A stretch of 64,000 bases of DNA, from the NCBI GenBank assembly GCA_009760885.1, contig CM019713.1:5214996-5278995 (forward strand). Direction: 5' to 3'. A model generated the notes under the pieces. That model was not told where the DNA came from and did not search any database. It saw nothing but the letters and a program-made list of their open reading frames with translations. Of this stretch, positions 51,451 to 63,660 are shown one piece after another. The DNA is from Achatina immaculata (taxonomy: Eukaryota; Mollusca; Gastropoda; Stylommatophora; Achatinidae). Numbering within the stretch: position 1 is the first letter of the stretch; each line of letters starts with the position of its first letter. The translations under genes and the position numbers were made by a program.

Positions 51451-52254
51451 GTGACGACAACATCATTCGTGACTTCCATTCTAGTCGACAATTTTTAGTT
51501 CAGTTTCTCCGACATAACGAAAACCAACAAAAGCGTCTGTCTGTCTCAAGAGTTTCACACGTTAACGTCTCCCTCGCACACATCACGCAGTCATTGACTA
51601 CACCAGTCTCCCAAGAGACTTCAGCGCTCCCAGGTGCGCCACAGTTGCACGCGGTAGTTTACATTGTCTCTCGGGGCCCCATTATTGACAGGACAAAAAT
51701 AGTATAAACAGTTATATACCTCGCTACCACGTGTTGGGGTTTTACACCCTGGGCCACACGTATACTTTTCTAGTTCGTTCATTTTGTGGAAATAAATCAT
51801 ACACCTCCGTCTACTCTCAACTAGCACTAGTAACCAGTTTTACCTCAGTCGTTATCACCACAATTATCTTTCACGTCTCAGTTATCGTGAGGTTTTGTTA
51901 TTCTCCACCGGAAAATATAAATTTTCCCCGTGATACTAATGAGCAAAATGCAAACTCTGGTGGAATCAGGCGTTCGCTTTTAAGCTTGTTTACAAATTCG
52001 CTAGTTCTCCAACTACAGTCACTTGGCGACAGACTAAAAGGATTCTTCATGTCCGCTCCCAGACTCTTCGTTATCTAGCTTTATATTTGCAGTTCTGACG
52101 TGGTGACTTTTCACACAACTCAGACGTAAATATCGTGTAATCCGCTGTGTCAATTTTGTTCAGTTCCTGCCATGATAATGATCAGCAAAGAGACTTTCAA
52201 ACATACTCTCCGCCAATCTTGGATAATTTCCATCCAGCCCGCATTAGAAAGCAC

Positions 52255-52260
<6 letters not shown>
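51451..52260. other. Anonymous sequence
   Basis: Less A/T-rich than neighbours between 51600 and 52080, open for 115 codons at 51731-52078 on the plus strand but with no recognisable motif. No gene supported. Confidence 0.45.

Positions 52261-52293
<33 letters not shown>
52260..52293. repeat. GA microsatellite
   Basis: Pure GA run. Confidence 0.9.
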
Positions 52294-52297
<4 letters not shown>

Positions 52298-52600
52298 GCA
52301 GTCTTTGTTGTAGCACGACTATGTAACATTATCATCATCGTTATTATCATGTGTCTCTTTTCACTGTCGCCATGGAGACACCAGAACAAGAATCATAAGC
52401 CCCAAGTTATCTGCTTCCCCCTATAACCTTAAACGTGCTAAACAAAGAAATTGTGATCTTAAAATGACTACAATATTTCTATTTATATATATAATAATCG
52501 ATCAATTTTTTAAAAAGATTTTATAATGAGGGTGTGAAAATAGCTATATAGATTTACCTACTTTATATTGTTCAATGTTTGAACAATATCTCTTTCTCCC

Positions 52601-52632
<32 letters not shown>

Positions 52633-52739
52633 ATCCCTCCACTGCCCAAGACGCTTGGGGCTTGTGGGAGTAAGAGACTTTCTTTATTTAGATTGTAGAG
52701 TGTGCCAGCAGGTTTAAATATATGTAGCTCACCTTATCT

Positions 52740-52755
52740 ACATGTACCTAACTAG

Positions 52756-52793
<38 letters not shown>

Positions 52794-53030
52794 CTTTTAG
52801 GTGCCCGAGGCACATGGGGCTTCCGCAAAGGTTTTCCACAAACGCTTGTCTTTGGCCTTTTCTCCGCTCTTGCCCAGGTGAGCCCCTTATTACTCATCTT
52901 CTCTGTTATTCTTCTCCATGTTTCCTTTGGTCTACCCTTAGCCCTTTTCCTTTTAGATGTCCATTTCAGTGCCATTTTTAATAATGAGTCACCAGTTATC
53001 CTAAGCATGTGACCCAACCATCGCCAACTT
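52740..53030 (-). mobile_element. LINE family G, 3' end with CT/GA tail
   Basis: Minus strand: MGHMLRITGDSLLKMALKWT, GRPKETWRRITEKMSNKGLT, WARAEK, then the PHVPRAPK frame, a (GA)n run and AAGCTAGTTAGGTACATGT. The sequence beyond the GA run is identical at 58931-58950. Confidence 0.88.
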
Positions 53031-53970
53031 ATCTAACATCAGTCATTTGCATGTCCCTTGCGGAACTTTGCTTCCCTAACAGCTCTCTTGTAGGCGTCTC
53101 GGTTGTAAGCAATATGCCTTGCTGCTGATGCATCCATTTTGCAGATTATCAAGGATGTCTTGCAGCCATCTTCGCCTTGGTCTTCCTCTCTTTCTTTTCC
53201 CCATTATGTACCATTCTAAGACGTTCTTCTCTAAATTCTCATGACGTTTAGTGTGTTCAAAATATTTAAGTTGTCTCTGTTTAATCCTCTTTACTAGCCA
53301 GCCTTCTTCATATTAAGTTCTTGTACTATGGATATATTTGTTCCTTTTTGTGTATATGATATTTGATGAACTCTTCTGTAGCATTTACATTCAAAGGTAT
53401 TTATATGTTTCTCAGCTGTTTTGTTAAGTGTCTAGGCCTCACAGGCATATGTTGCGATGGGAAGGATGCATGTCCTTAAAAATCTTTTTTTTTTTGTAGT
53501 TCTGTCTGTTCCTCTACACAGCTTATTTAGTTGTTTTACTTTTTGAAGAGAGACAAAAAATATTGTCCAAAAAAAAATAAGAGAGAGACAATGTACCTGC
53601 ATAGGACATGCAATGAGAAGAGAGGGCATTGAAAATATTATAACAACAGGAAAAATAGAAAAAAGAATATCAAGAGAAAGACCAAGAGAAATGATACTGG
53701 AAAGTCTGACGGGATGGTGTGAGAGGAGATCACCAAATGAGCTGATGGCCTGCATGAAGGATCGTGTACTCTAGAGAAGCATAATAGCCAACGCCAGTCG
53801 GCACGGGACCTGATGATGATGATGATGATTTTTTGAAGAGCAATAGATGCCCTCCTTTTTATTTTCCTCATGGTATCTCCATTATTAGTTAGTAATGATC
53901 CAAGATATTCAAAACTCTCCACCTCTTCCAATTTTCCCTCATTGATACATATTTCAGTCCTACCTAGCAT
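53031..53970 (-). mobile_element. LINE family D, 3' half, split by LINE A
   Basis: Minus strand: EICINEGKLEEVESFEYLGS, LLTNNGDTMRKIKRRASIAL before the insertion; then the TYACEA(W) region and the GRPRRRWLQDILDNL-type segment down to a CATTTG tail at 53040. Confidence 0.87.
53551..53829 (+). mobile_element. Nested LINE A 3' end inside LINE D
   Basis: Plus strand GETKNIVQKK-like start, RERQCTCIGHAMRREGIENI, RGRPREMILESLTGWCERRS to SRHG and (GAT)n. TTTTTGAAGAG flanks at 53540-53550 and 53830-53840: an 11-bp target-site duplication. Confidence 0.93.
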
Positions 53971-54408
53971 ACTAGTATAAAAATGTTGAACTGTTAGCGA
54001 TAGAGTGAAAGTTGAAAGGTAAACAGTAGAAAGTTAGTTAAGCCTGGTTTCGGTAATTTGTATCATTTCTTGTTTGTTCTGTACTAGTCTTCACTATCGT
54101 CGCCGTCTTGTCATTCTTCAATCTTGAACTTTTTTTCCCCTTCAAGACGGTTCTCAGTATAATCTTGTGGCATTACTCCCTTCCTTACATTCAGAGATAA
54201 AAGTAGTGACGACTGCGGTAAAGCTGATTCTAGCAGTAAAGGTAGACAGAGGTATATGGGCAAGAGCGAGAGTGGAAGAAAGTAAGATGATTACGTATAA
54301 ATGAAGAACATATAACAATCCTTTATTTCCGCAAAAGGCTTTTTTCAAGAATCACATACAAAAAACACACATCAGATAAAAACACGAAAAACATATAAAA
54401 ATTAATTT

Positions 54409-55440
54409 AAGTGCCGCGTGGCGTAGGCGATCATTTCTCTCCACAATTCCCTGTCTTTAGACTTGATTATGAGATCCGCCTGTGACTTTCTTCCTAGGCA
54501 CACTGACAGCCCATCCAGTAACCTCTCTCTGTGCCTTGCTCTGTCTCTTCTTCCTTCAATTTTTCCAGTTACCACAGTGTGTTCCAATTTTCTTCATCTC
54601 AGAAAACGTCGTATAAATCTCGCTTGTCTGCCTCTGATCTTTGCTATAATTTGCTTTATAACTCCAGCCTCTCTTAAGACTTTTTCATTGGCTTCCTTGG
54701 CTGTCCATGGTACATTCAACATCTTTCTAATAAACCACATCTCCATGGCCTCCATTTCTCGCTGTACTCTCTTATTCATAGACTATGCTTCACACCAATA
54801 AAACAAAATTGACTTGATATAATATTTATGTACTCGGAATCTTGTTTCCTTTGATACGGATCTGTTACACAAGATGTGTCTCATTGTCTGGAACGCTGAC
54901 TTGGCCTGAGCACTTCTGCTTTTTACTTTGTAGTGACATTTCCCATCATTTGTTATAATCGTTCCTAAGTACTTGAATCTATCAACTTGTTTCAGATTTG
55001 TGCCATCGATGGTAATGCTACATTTTGATGATATTCTTTTCTTTGAGATGACCATCACTTCAGTCTTCTTTTTGTTTAGGCTGAGATCTTTATTTTTACT
55101 TCACAAACCACGACGTCCAGAAGAGCCTGTAGCTCCCCTTCACTTTTAGCAATCAGAACTGTGTCGTCTGCATATCTTCAGTTGTTAAGGTTGTACCCGC
55201 CAACTGATATTCCTGGCAAGCTCTCTATATTTCTCATTATGTTTTCACTGTACAAGGAGAAGAGGTCAGGAGATAGAACACATCCTTGTCTCACTCTCAA
55301 TTTTATGTCTTGGAATGCTCCTATTTGATTCTCAACCCTCATTGCTGCTGATTTTTGCCAGTATATGTTTTTGATGCGTTTCAGATCTTTCCCATCTATG
55401 TTGATGTCTTCCAGCATTCTTATAATTTCTGTGTGTCTCA
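54409..55440 (-). mobile_element. LINE family E, reverse transcriptase and C-terminus
   Basis: Minus strand: [47 protein letters not shown] then a stop just before RYADDT, KKRISSKCSITIDGTNLKQV, RFKYLGTIITNDGKCHYKVK, then EAMEMWFIRKMLNVPWTAKE and KIEGRRDRARHRERLLDGLS. Close relative of family A with a different 3' end (GCCGCGTGGC). Confidence 0.9.
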
Positions 55441-55569
55441 CAATAAAAAAAATTAAACATTTAGCTTTTTTTTTTTGTATCCTCCTTGAAAGAAAAGATG
55501 GAAATAAAATCTTTCATAAATGATGTCTTGTTACACTGGTTGTTTTTTCCCTTTCCTTTTCCATGTTCA

Positions 55570-56050
55570 GATGGATTTCAGTATTTCTTTATTTGTCTTA
55601 TATTTCGGTATTTCTTTATTTGTCTTATATTTCAGTATTTCTTTATTTGCCTTATTTTTCAGCATTTCTTTATTTGTCTTATATTTCAGTATTTCTTTAT
55701 TTGTGTTATATTTCAGTATTGCTTTTTTCTGTTATATTTTAGTGTTTCTTTATTTATCTATATTTCAATATTGTTTTATTTATGTTGTGTTTCAGTATTT
55801 CTTTATTAGTTTTATATTTCAGTAGTTCTTTGTCATATATTAAAATATTTCTATGTAATTAATTATTTGGTTATTTGCGTTATTTTTCAATATTTCGTTC
55901 TTTTGGTCTTATATTTCAGTATTCCTTTATTCGTCTTATATTTCAGTATTCCTTTCTTCGTCTTAAATTTCAGTATTCTTTTATTCGTCTTAAATTTCAT
56001 TATACCTTTACTCGTCTTGTATTTGAGTATTTCTTTATTCGTCTTATTTA
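55570..56050. repeat. 27-bp minisatellite, about 18 units
   Basis: Unit TTTCTTTATTTGTCTTATAT then TTCAGTA; later units have TTCGTC. Reading through gives hydrophobic repeat ORFs in two frames that are not genes. Confidence 0.93.
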
Positions 56051-57770
56051 TAACTTCTTCTGTCGCCTCAGTAGGCGGCACGATTAGTTCTTGTTTCGGC
56101 TTCCCTCAGGGTGTGTCACACAAAATGTCAAGGATGACGCACTGGACAAGCAAGGACAATAAACGTGAAGCACTGTGAAGGACAAGGCAGGACTTGGTTA
56201 GATTAATATAAGAAAGAATATCGAATGCACGGAACAAACAGCCAGAACTTTGGTAAGTTACAGACGTGAACTTCAAAGTACTATCTTCAGCCTCGTGAAG
56301 CGGTTATAAACCAACAACCCAGAGACCTCTGGGGGTCATAACTCAGAGGGACCCACCCTCTTGGAGTGTCAGAAGTTTAAAGGGCCGAAACGTTTGCCAG
56401 GGGCGGAGGTCTTTTCTGATGATCTGAGTAGTTGCATTCTGTTTTGCTCTCTACAACCGAGTTTCCTGTTTCTACGTGGGATCCTTTCCAGCAAAGACGA
56501 CTGCAAGAGAGATCACTTGCTTCTCTTAACAAGCGAACCCCATCTTTGTTGGTGCTCCTATAGCAAAGAAACCCTCTTAGCTGAAGAAGGTTCTTCATTA
56601 TGTATAAAAGGATGTTCAGAGCTCACTACGATACCTGCTTTCATGTACATCTCTGCTTGCAATCAGTATGCAAAATAAAACAACCGCGTTTCTTTCTACA
56701 AGATACATGAATATTGAAAAAAAGGCGAAAGATTTACGATAAACAAGTGACAAATAACTTTAAACTGTAAATTACGAACAAAGGAAAACTATTCAGCGAG
56801 TTTTAAAAAATAGTCATGCAACAGCAGCCATTATGTAAATCACATATTAGAAACTAAAAAAGAATTATAAGACAGCGGGAGTAAACGGCACATCCTATAT
56901 TATGTTTCCAGAAAAGATATAAACCGCTCATGACATGGCTATAAGGTACAGGACAATAGCATGGAAAAAACATTTACCCAAGACATGGTAAGTCTTACCA
57001 CAGAACAGAGGTTAGCGGACACGGAATATATAAGAATAAATAGTGACTTACACTGTTGAAAGAGATGTGTAAATCCTTGCCTGGCATGTTTGCGGGTTCG
57101 TTTATTTGTCCTGGCTATTGGTTCTGTAATTCATTACATCCTTCTTTATAAAGTTCATATTTATAGTCCATGGAAAACGCGCACTGAGTTCGTGGCACGG
57201 TAAGATATGAAACGCAACAATAGATCAGCAAATATCTCACAGTTAAACATTCAGTAATGTATTATCCACCTTGACAGTTTTTCAGCGAAGTATTATCTAC
57301 TGCAGCACTTGTCAGTAATACGTTATGAACAAAATTGTATATGCTACTTGCTGTAGTCAGAGGTGTGTAGTGCAGTTTGAACAAAAATAGAAAGAAGTAA
57401 AGGCGAAAATGAATGACAAAAGAAGCAATCAGATGAGCAATAGAAATGTGAAACAAACAGTGGAAAAAAACCCAGTATATTACTACAAGCATTACTTGCT
57501 TGACTTCATAACCAAGAGAATCTCTGCCACCTCAGTGTCTTTTTGTGTGTTTACTTGTTGTTTCGTTATTTTTGTAGTCCTTGATGAAGGCATATGGCCG
57601 AAATATTGTACACGACACCAAAGTACACTTAGCACATGACAAAATTTGCAAACGAATTGTTAAAAAATAACTAGACGTAGGTAGATAAAATATCTAATAT
57701 ATTTTTATGATGATGGTAACAATAATAATAATAATTCTTTTCTTTAAATATCAAGTGACATTTGCATGTC
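56051..57770. other. Anonymous sequence
   Basis: No exon, RNA gene or named repeat recognised, apart from a hammerhead-like core at 57578-57612 (see findings) and a TAA-rich run at 57718. Confidence 0.5.
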
Positions 57771-57774
57771 GTGC

Positions 57775-57965
57775 AGATATGAAGTGCTACTGCCTTCACG
57801 TCTCTATACCAGTACGAAGGCCAACATTTGTCTTCGCTGCCTTTGTTTTCCCACGGAAACCCCAGATACCCATTTTATGAGTCTGGGTAGACCCCAGTAT
57901 CGTATGCCCCGAAAATATTCCGCCCAATTGAGAATCGAATCCAGGACTATCGGCAGGTGAATGCA
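57775..57965 (-). mobile_element. tRNA-derived SINE, diverged relative
   Basis: Minus strand: ATTGTGGTTAGTGCATTC (A-box-like), GGATTCGATTCTC (B-box-like), GGGGTCTACCCAG, AATGGGTATCTGGGGTTTCC and a CAAAGGCAG body. The GGTCTACCCAG..TATCTGG part parallels the SINE body at 48801. Confidence 0.75.
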
Positions 57966-57984
57966 CTAACCACAATATCACAGC

Positions 57985-58335
57985 GGCACATTCTTCTCCT
58001 TCTTCTTCGTCTATCTCTCTGGATCTATGAACTGGCGTTCTTTGCAGCTGATGCGGTAAAGATGTTGAGGCACAGCATTGAGTCGTACTGGGAATTGGTT
58101 ACAGTGGCTATTTTCTTCAGTTCCTGAGAAGAGCTTTAAAAAAAAAACGGGGGTGCACAATACTTCTCTAGCAGGCTCCACCACCATGGAGACTACGGCG
58201 ATCCCTGCCCGGTTAGCCAACTAGGCCTGTTATTAGGGGTACCAACGGAAAGATGAGACAACGTCTTGGTCAGCTATGGTTCTCCAACTCTGACGCCAGC
58301 ATGCCAGCTACTGGTTGATAGTTGCCAAATACGAT
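57985..58335 (+). repeat. Interspersed repeat X, copy 3
   Basis: Matches 6905-7225 (inverted) and 8650-9005. Starts at a CTTCTTCTTC run and ends after GCCAGCATGCC. A fragment, CTTGGTCAGCTATAG, also occurs near 32355. Confidence 0.78.
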
Positions 58336-58930
58336 AGCGCCTGCGGCACACTTTAATATTATAATTTTTATGACAACATTACTTTTTGTTCAGAATACGG
58401 TTCTAAAAGAGCCAGCTGTCAGTTGTTTGTTCAAGTCGCCCACATTTAGGTTCTGATTTTATTGAAGACACCACGTCTCTTTATAGACTTTCTACAAAAC
58501 TGGTCTACGGAGCGCCGAGAAAATATCCAATCCAGTCTCGCAACCATTAGCTTCAGGTGCGTCTGCAAGAATATTACTGAAGGCAGTCAGCGCAGCCAAA
58601 TTCCTACAAAATCAATAGCAGCTTAATCGTAGGCGTGGTTCCGTGCGGCTGATCACAGATGCAGATAATATGAGCTGCCTTTCTTCTGCTGGGGTCCAAA
58701 TCAGAGAAAATAAAGAATAAAAAAAAAAGCAAAACATGATGAACACAGAAATCATTCCAGCACACAGCGATATTTGCGCTGGGACAAACTAGGTGCGCCA
58801 TCTGGCAAACAAGCTCGCTCCATCCACACATCCATATCCATTCATCCTTCCATCCATTCATTCATCTACCCTTTCATCCACCCGCTCACCATCCATGCCC
58901 GCCCTATCTCTGTCTGTCTATCTATTTTAT
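58336..58930. other. Anonymous sequence with CCAT-rich run
   Basis: CATCCATTCATCCTTCCATC-type imperfect repeat at 58820-58890; nothing else recognised. Confidence 0.5.
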
Positions 58931-59060
58931 ACATGTACCTAACTAGCTTCTCTCTCTCTCTCTCTCACTCACTCTCTCTCTGAACTTTTAGGTGCCCGAG
59001 GCACATGGGGCTTCCACAAGAGTTTTCCACAAACGCCTTTTTTTCCCCGCTCTTGCATCT
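58931..59060 (-). mobile_element. LINE family G, 3' terminal fragment
   Basis: Minus strand: CAAGAGCGGGG.., GTTTGTGGAAAACTC, GAAGCCCCATGTGCC, GGGCACCTAAAAG, GA run and AAGCTAGTTAGGTACATGT. Matches 52738-52880. Confidence 0.82.
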
Positions 59061-59824
59061 ATTTTGTATTCCGCTGAATCTTGTGCCACACAGTGAAATC
59101 ATATCATCTCAACATATTCTAGTTGTCCCATCTTCTAAGTGTATATTTTCTGCACTACATATCACGAAAATAGTTCATTATTAATCCTGCACCTGGATGT
59201 GCTTGCAAATTTTTATTTACAAAGCAGTTTTTGCTGACTTTTAAAAAAATTAGTTTAAAAACTTTAATTTCATACCACAAAACCACCCTGCTTTAAACTT
59301 GTCGGTTTCCTAAAATAATTCTCGGTTTTGAGCGAGTTTACTTCTGTATTTCTTGTTCGATCTGAGCTGAATATTTACTTGCCATTAACTTAATTCACTC
59401 GTGTGCGTTTAAAAGCATTAATTTAAATATTTGCAATTGTATTATTTGCAAAGCACTTAGAATGTCGTGGACAGGAAAAAAAACCAAATAAGGAGATTTT
59501 TACAGGATTAGGTGTCGTAGAAAAATGACTCGTACACACCATCAAAGCTAGAAAGATTACTTGGCCATAGCAAAAGACATAATGGTTTGGAGAGGTTGAT
59601 ACTGAAGGCGTAGTGCTCGGCAGAAAAAAAAATAGAAAAAGAGGGGGGGGGGCGATCTTTGCTGAAGGTTGAATCAGAACATCACGGAAAGTCTGAATAT
59701 GTCACTACGACATGCGGTCAACTTGCCCATCAGCATTGCCTTCAGGGAGACGGTGAGAGGGACAGCCTTCTGGTAAGTATCACGTCACATGACATATACA
59801 TATTTGCAAAACTCACGTGTATTT
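59061..59824. other. Anonymous sequence
   Basis: A/T-rich; G run at 59644. No supportable gene. Confidence 0.5.
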
Positions 59825-60150
59825 TTGTATGTTCTTTCATGGTGGTCTTAGTATGAATTTATTATCATTGCTCTGATCATATCCTGTATGGTCGTCTTAG
59901 CATGAGTTTAATTATCATTGCGCTGATCATATTCTGTATGGTCGTCTTAGCATGAGTTTGATTATCATTGCGCTGATCATATTCTGTATGGTCGTCTTAG
60001 CATGAGTTTGATTATCATTGCGCTGATCATATTCTGTATGGTGGTTTTAGCACGAATTGGATTATCATTGCACCTATAATATTCTATATGATTATCTTAG
60101 CATGAATTTGATTATCATTGCGCCTATCATATTATGTATGATGGTCTTGG
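59825..60150. repeat. 50-bp minisatellite, about 6 units
   Basis: Unit TATGGTCGTCTTAGCATGAG then TTTGATTATCATTGCGCTGA and TCATATTCTG. Followed at 60152-60186 by a LINE D scrap (CGCAACATATGCCTGTGA, TACCTGGACACTTAA). Confidence 0.93.
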
Positions 60151-60486
60151 CATCGCAACATATGCCTGTGATACCTGGACACTTAATTTAGAACGATCCT
60201 GCTTCAGACCCTCTCTCTCCCCTCCCGACCCTAATTTTGGTAGCAAAATGAGGTTGGAAACCCCCTTGCTCTTTAGAATGTTTGGTCTGTCTTTTGCCTT
60301 TCTATCTTTGGGTTAGTCATGAACGCAAAAGCTTCATTCTGAAGTTTACCCTAAGAAGTCCTGTTCTCTCCCACGCGGGTAGCTGTTAAAGACCACGCCA
60401 TCATGATCAGGATATCTGTGTCTTTAGTGAGTTGTCGTATTACTGTTTCACTAGTAATACCAGAGAATACCCCCGTCACATAATCA

Positions 60487-61740
60487 CCGCACTACCCATA
60501 AAAGAAGAACGATGTCAAGCAAAATCTCCAGCGTCATGGCCGTAGTCTAATAATAAAGGGCAATAAGAAATCAGAGGTCAGGATTTGCTATCTAAAAGTT
60601 ACGTTATAGTTCCATAGTTCCATTGTTCCATTTTTCATTGCAAGATCTTTGAATACAAAAACCACGGCTATACATCAATTACAGAGTGACCTGTCAGGTT
60701 TCGTTTAGTCTAATTTGCCTCCTGTTTCATGTCTGTTCGTGTTAATAGTCGAATGAAAGCTAGGAATATTTACTGTGCCAGTTTGTTCTTTCGAGACTTC
60801 GGGAAAAGTTACGATCGGATTGTTCACATTCATTATTATTTTTCTTTCATGCAGTCAGCACTGAGTTTTGATAGAAGAGTGTATTATTTTTCTTAAATCG
60901 ATAACAGAAACAGTTTCAGACAGGTTTCATTTACATGCATGAGAAAGGAAAAAAAAAGAAAGCTGTAATGGCAAAGATCCCGCAAGAAATGAGAAATTCA
61001 TTCAAAGGTTCATTAGGATATGAAAAAAAGTAGCCAACGTTTGAAAGATTATAGAAATTATATAGATTAGTTCCTGGAAGATTACTGAAATTATATAGAA
61101 TAGTTCCTGAAAGATTATAGAAATTATATAGAATAGTTCGTGAATGGTTACAGAAATTATGTAGAACAGTACTTGAAAGATTATAGAAAGTATACAGAAT
61201 AATTCCTGAAAGAGTATAGAAATTACATAGAATAGTTCCTCCATAGCTCTTCCAAGTTAAGCGGATATATGTGAGTGAAGTGTTTTTTTCTTCTCTTGTT
61301 CTAAGTGTATTTATCTGCAGTTGTTTAATGACACTTAATCATACGACCCTTAAATCACTGACACTTACTCACTGGGATACTTAAAGCACCCACTAACCAT
61401 AATTCTAACCCTACCCCCAGGAAATTAATTACCTGTCGCATGATGAAGTATCACTACATCATCTATTGTACCGTCCTTTTTTTTCGCACGCCGTGATAAA
61501 GATATATTCGCCGAAACATTGGAGTGTTTGTTCTGCGTTCCCAGAGTGTTCTTCTCTTATTGTCAGTTCTCCCTTATTTTTTTTTCTAACCTTTTTTTTT
61601 CTGTATTAAAAAAAAAAAACTGAGACATACACATCAGCCTGTTTCTGCTTCGTAGGCTGAGGAACAGCCTAACACACTCCATGTAATGCCACGTGGAAAA
61701 ATGTGAAAATGATGAATGACTTTATGTCAGTGTAGTCAGG
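60487..61740. repeat. 1.25-kb tandem duplication, copy 1
   Basis: Nearly identical to 62023-63269 (offset about 1530-1536). Includes a 33-bp minisatellite at about 61050-61240 (GATTATAGAAATTATATAGA then ATAGTTCCTGAAA). Confidence 0.95.
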
Positions 61741-62022
61741 TGGTCGTCACATTCCTTTGCACCTGGTTTCTTTGGTAGTGCTATAAACGTGGATTTAAGC
61801 AGGTCACTGGGAATATAACCACTGTTGTAAATATCATTCAGTAACTTGGTTATTATTTTTATTCCTGTCTCCTCTAGTGCCTCTATTTCTTCTATTGTTA
61901 TATTATCAGGCCCAGTCGCTTTTCCTTTCTTCATATGTTTGATGGCATCTATGATTTCATCTTCAAGTATTGGCGGTCCATCACAGTTTTCAGTATCTGG
62001 TGTTAATTCTGGTCTTTCTCCT
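61741..62022 (-). mobile_element. LINE reverse-transcriptase fragment between the duplicate copies
   Basis: Minus strand in one open frame: RPELTPDTENCDGPPILEDE, IIDAIKHMKKGKATGPDNIT, EALEETGIKIITKLLNDIYN, PSDLLKSTFIALPKKPGAKE: the N-terminal (fingers) part of an RTE-like reverse transcriptase. Both ends stop exactly at the duplication boundaries. Confidence 0.9.
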
Positions 62023-63269
62023 CCGCACTACCCATAAAAGAAGAACGATGTCAAGCAAAATCTCCAGCGTCATGGCTGTAGTCTAATAATAAAGGGCAAG
62101 AAGAAATCAGAGGTCAGGATTTGCTATCTAAAAGTTACGTTATAGTTCCATAGTTCCATTTTTCATTGCAAGATCTTTGAATACAAAGACCACGGCTATA
62201 CATCAATTACAGAGTGACCTGTCAGGTTTCGTTTAGTCTAATTTGCTTTCTGTTTCATGTCTGTTCGTGTTAATAGTCGAATGAAAGCTAGGAATATTTA
62301 CTGTGCCAGTTTGTTCTTTCAAGACTTCGGGAAAAGTTACGATCGGATTGTTCACATTCATTATTATTTTTCTTTCATGCAGTCAGCACTGAGTTTTGAT
62401 AGAAGAGTGTATTATTTTTCTTAAATCGATAACAGAAACAGTTTCAGACAGGTTTCATTTACATGCATGAGAAAGGAAAAAAAAAGAAAGCTGTAATGGC
62501 AAAGATCCCGCAAGAAATGAGAAATTCATTCAAAGGTTCATTAGGATATGAAAAAAGTAGCCAACGTTTGAAAGATTATAGAAATTATATAGATTAGTTC
62601 CTGGAAGATTACTGAAATTATATATAATAGTTCCTGAAAGATTATAGAAATTATATAGAATAGTTCGTGAATGGTTACAGAAATTATGTAGAACAGCACC
62701 TGAAAGATTATAGAAAGTATATAGAATAATTCCTGAAAGAGTATAGAAATTATATAGAATAGTTCCTCCATAGCTCTTCCAAGCTAAGCGGATATATGTG
62801 AGTGAAGTGTTTTTTTCTTCTCTTGTTCTAAGTGTATTTATCTGCAGTTGTTTAATGATACTTAATCATACGACCCTTAAATCACTGACACTTACTCACT
62901 GGGATACTTAAAGCACCCACTAACCATAATTCTAACCCTACCCCCAGGAAATTAATTACCTGTCGCATGATGAAGTATCACTACATCATCTATTGTACCG
63001 TCCTTTTTTTTTCGCACGCCGTGATAAAGATATATTCGCCGAAACATTGGAGTGTTTGTTCTGCGTTCCCAGAGTGTTCTTCTCTTATTGTCAGTTCTCC
63101 CTTATTTTTTTTCTAACATTTTTTTTCTATATTAAAAAAACAAACAAACTGAGACATACACATCAGCCTGTTTCTGCTTCGTAGGCTGTGGAACAGCCTA
63201 ACACACTCCATGTAATGCCACGTCGAAAAATGTGAAAATGATGAATGACTTTATGTCAGTGTAATCAGG
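62023..63269. repeat. 1.25-kb tandem duplication, copy 2
   Basis: Partner of 60487-61740. Begins CCGCACTACCC and ends GTAATCAGG. Differences are few and scattered. Confidence 0.95.
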
Positions 63270-63660
63270 AAGGTGTCATTTCTTTTCTTTAAAAAAAATA
63301 TTAAGACAGGCCAATAAAGCACGAAGCCGGAACTTCTAAACTATATTTGCCCTCAAGCGCAGGGCTCCAGTGTTCGTGTCTGTGTCTCGAGATATTACTA
63401 ATTTTAATGGTCGCCTCGTTTGTGTAAATTTAGGTAGACAGGACGTCTACGCTAATAGTTTTAACGTTAAATATTGTTTATATGTCTGCACATAGCCAAA
63501 ACAGGTATAAAAATAGTTTTAAGCGGTGATCGCTTTAATTAACCCGCAATTACACGTAAATTACCGACAGAAAAAAAAGACAAAAGGTCGTCGGTTACCG
63601 TGGTCGGTTTATGTATTTTATCTACAAAAAAAAAACCTAGAAAAAGAACAACCAGTGAAA
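63270..63660. other. Anonymous sequence
   Basis: Nothing recognised between the duplication and the final array. Confidence 0.5.

Noticed and set aside
51731..52078. 115-aa plus-strand open frame in a less A/T-rich region
   Set aside because: No recognisable motif, splice structure or repeat; length within chance expectation for 64 kb.
55486..56178. Hydrophobic repeat ORFs that look like membrane proteins
   Set aside because: Both are the T-rich 27-bp minisatellite in different frames.
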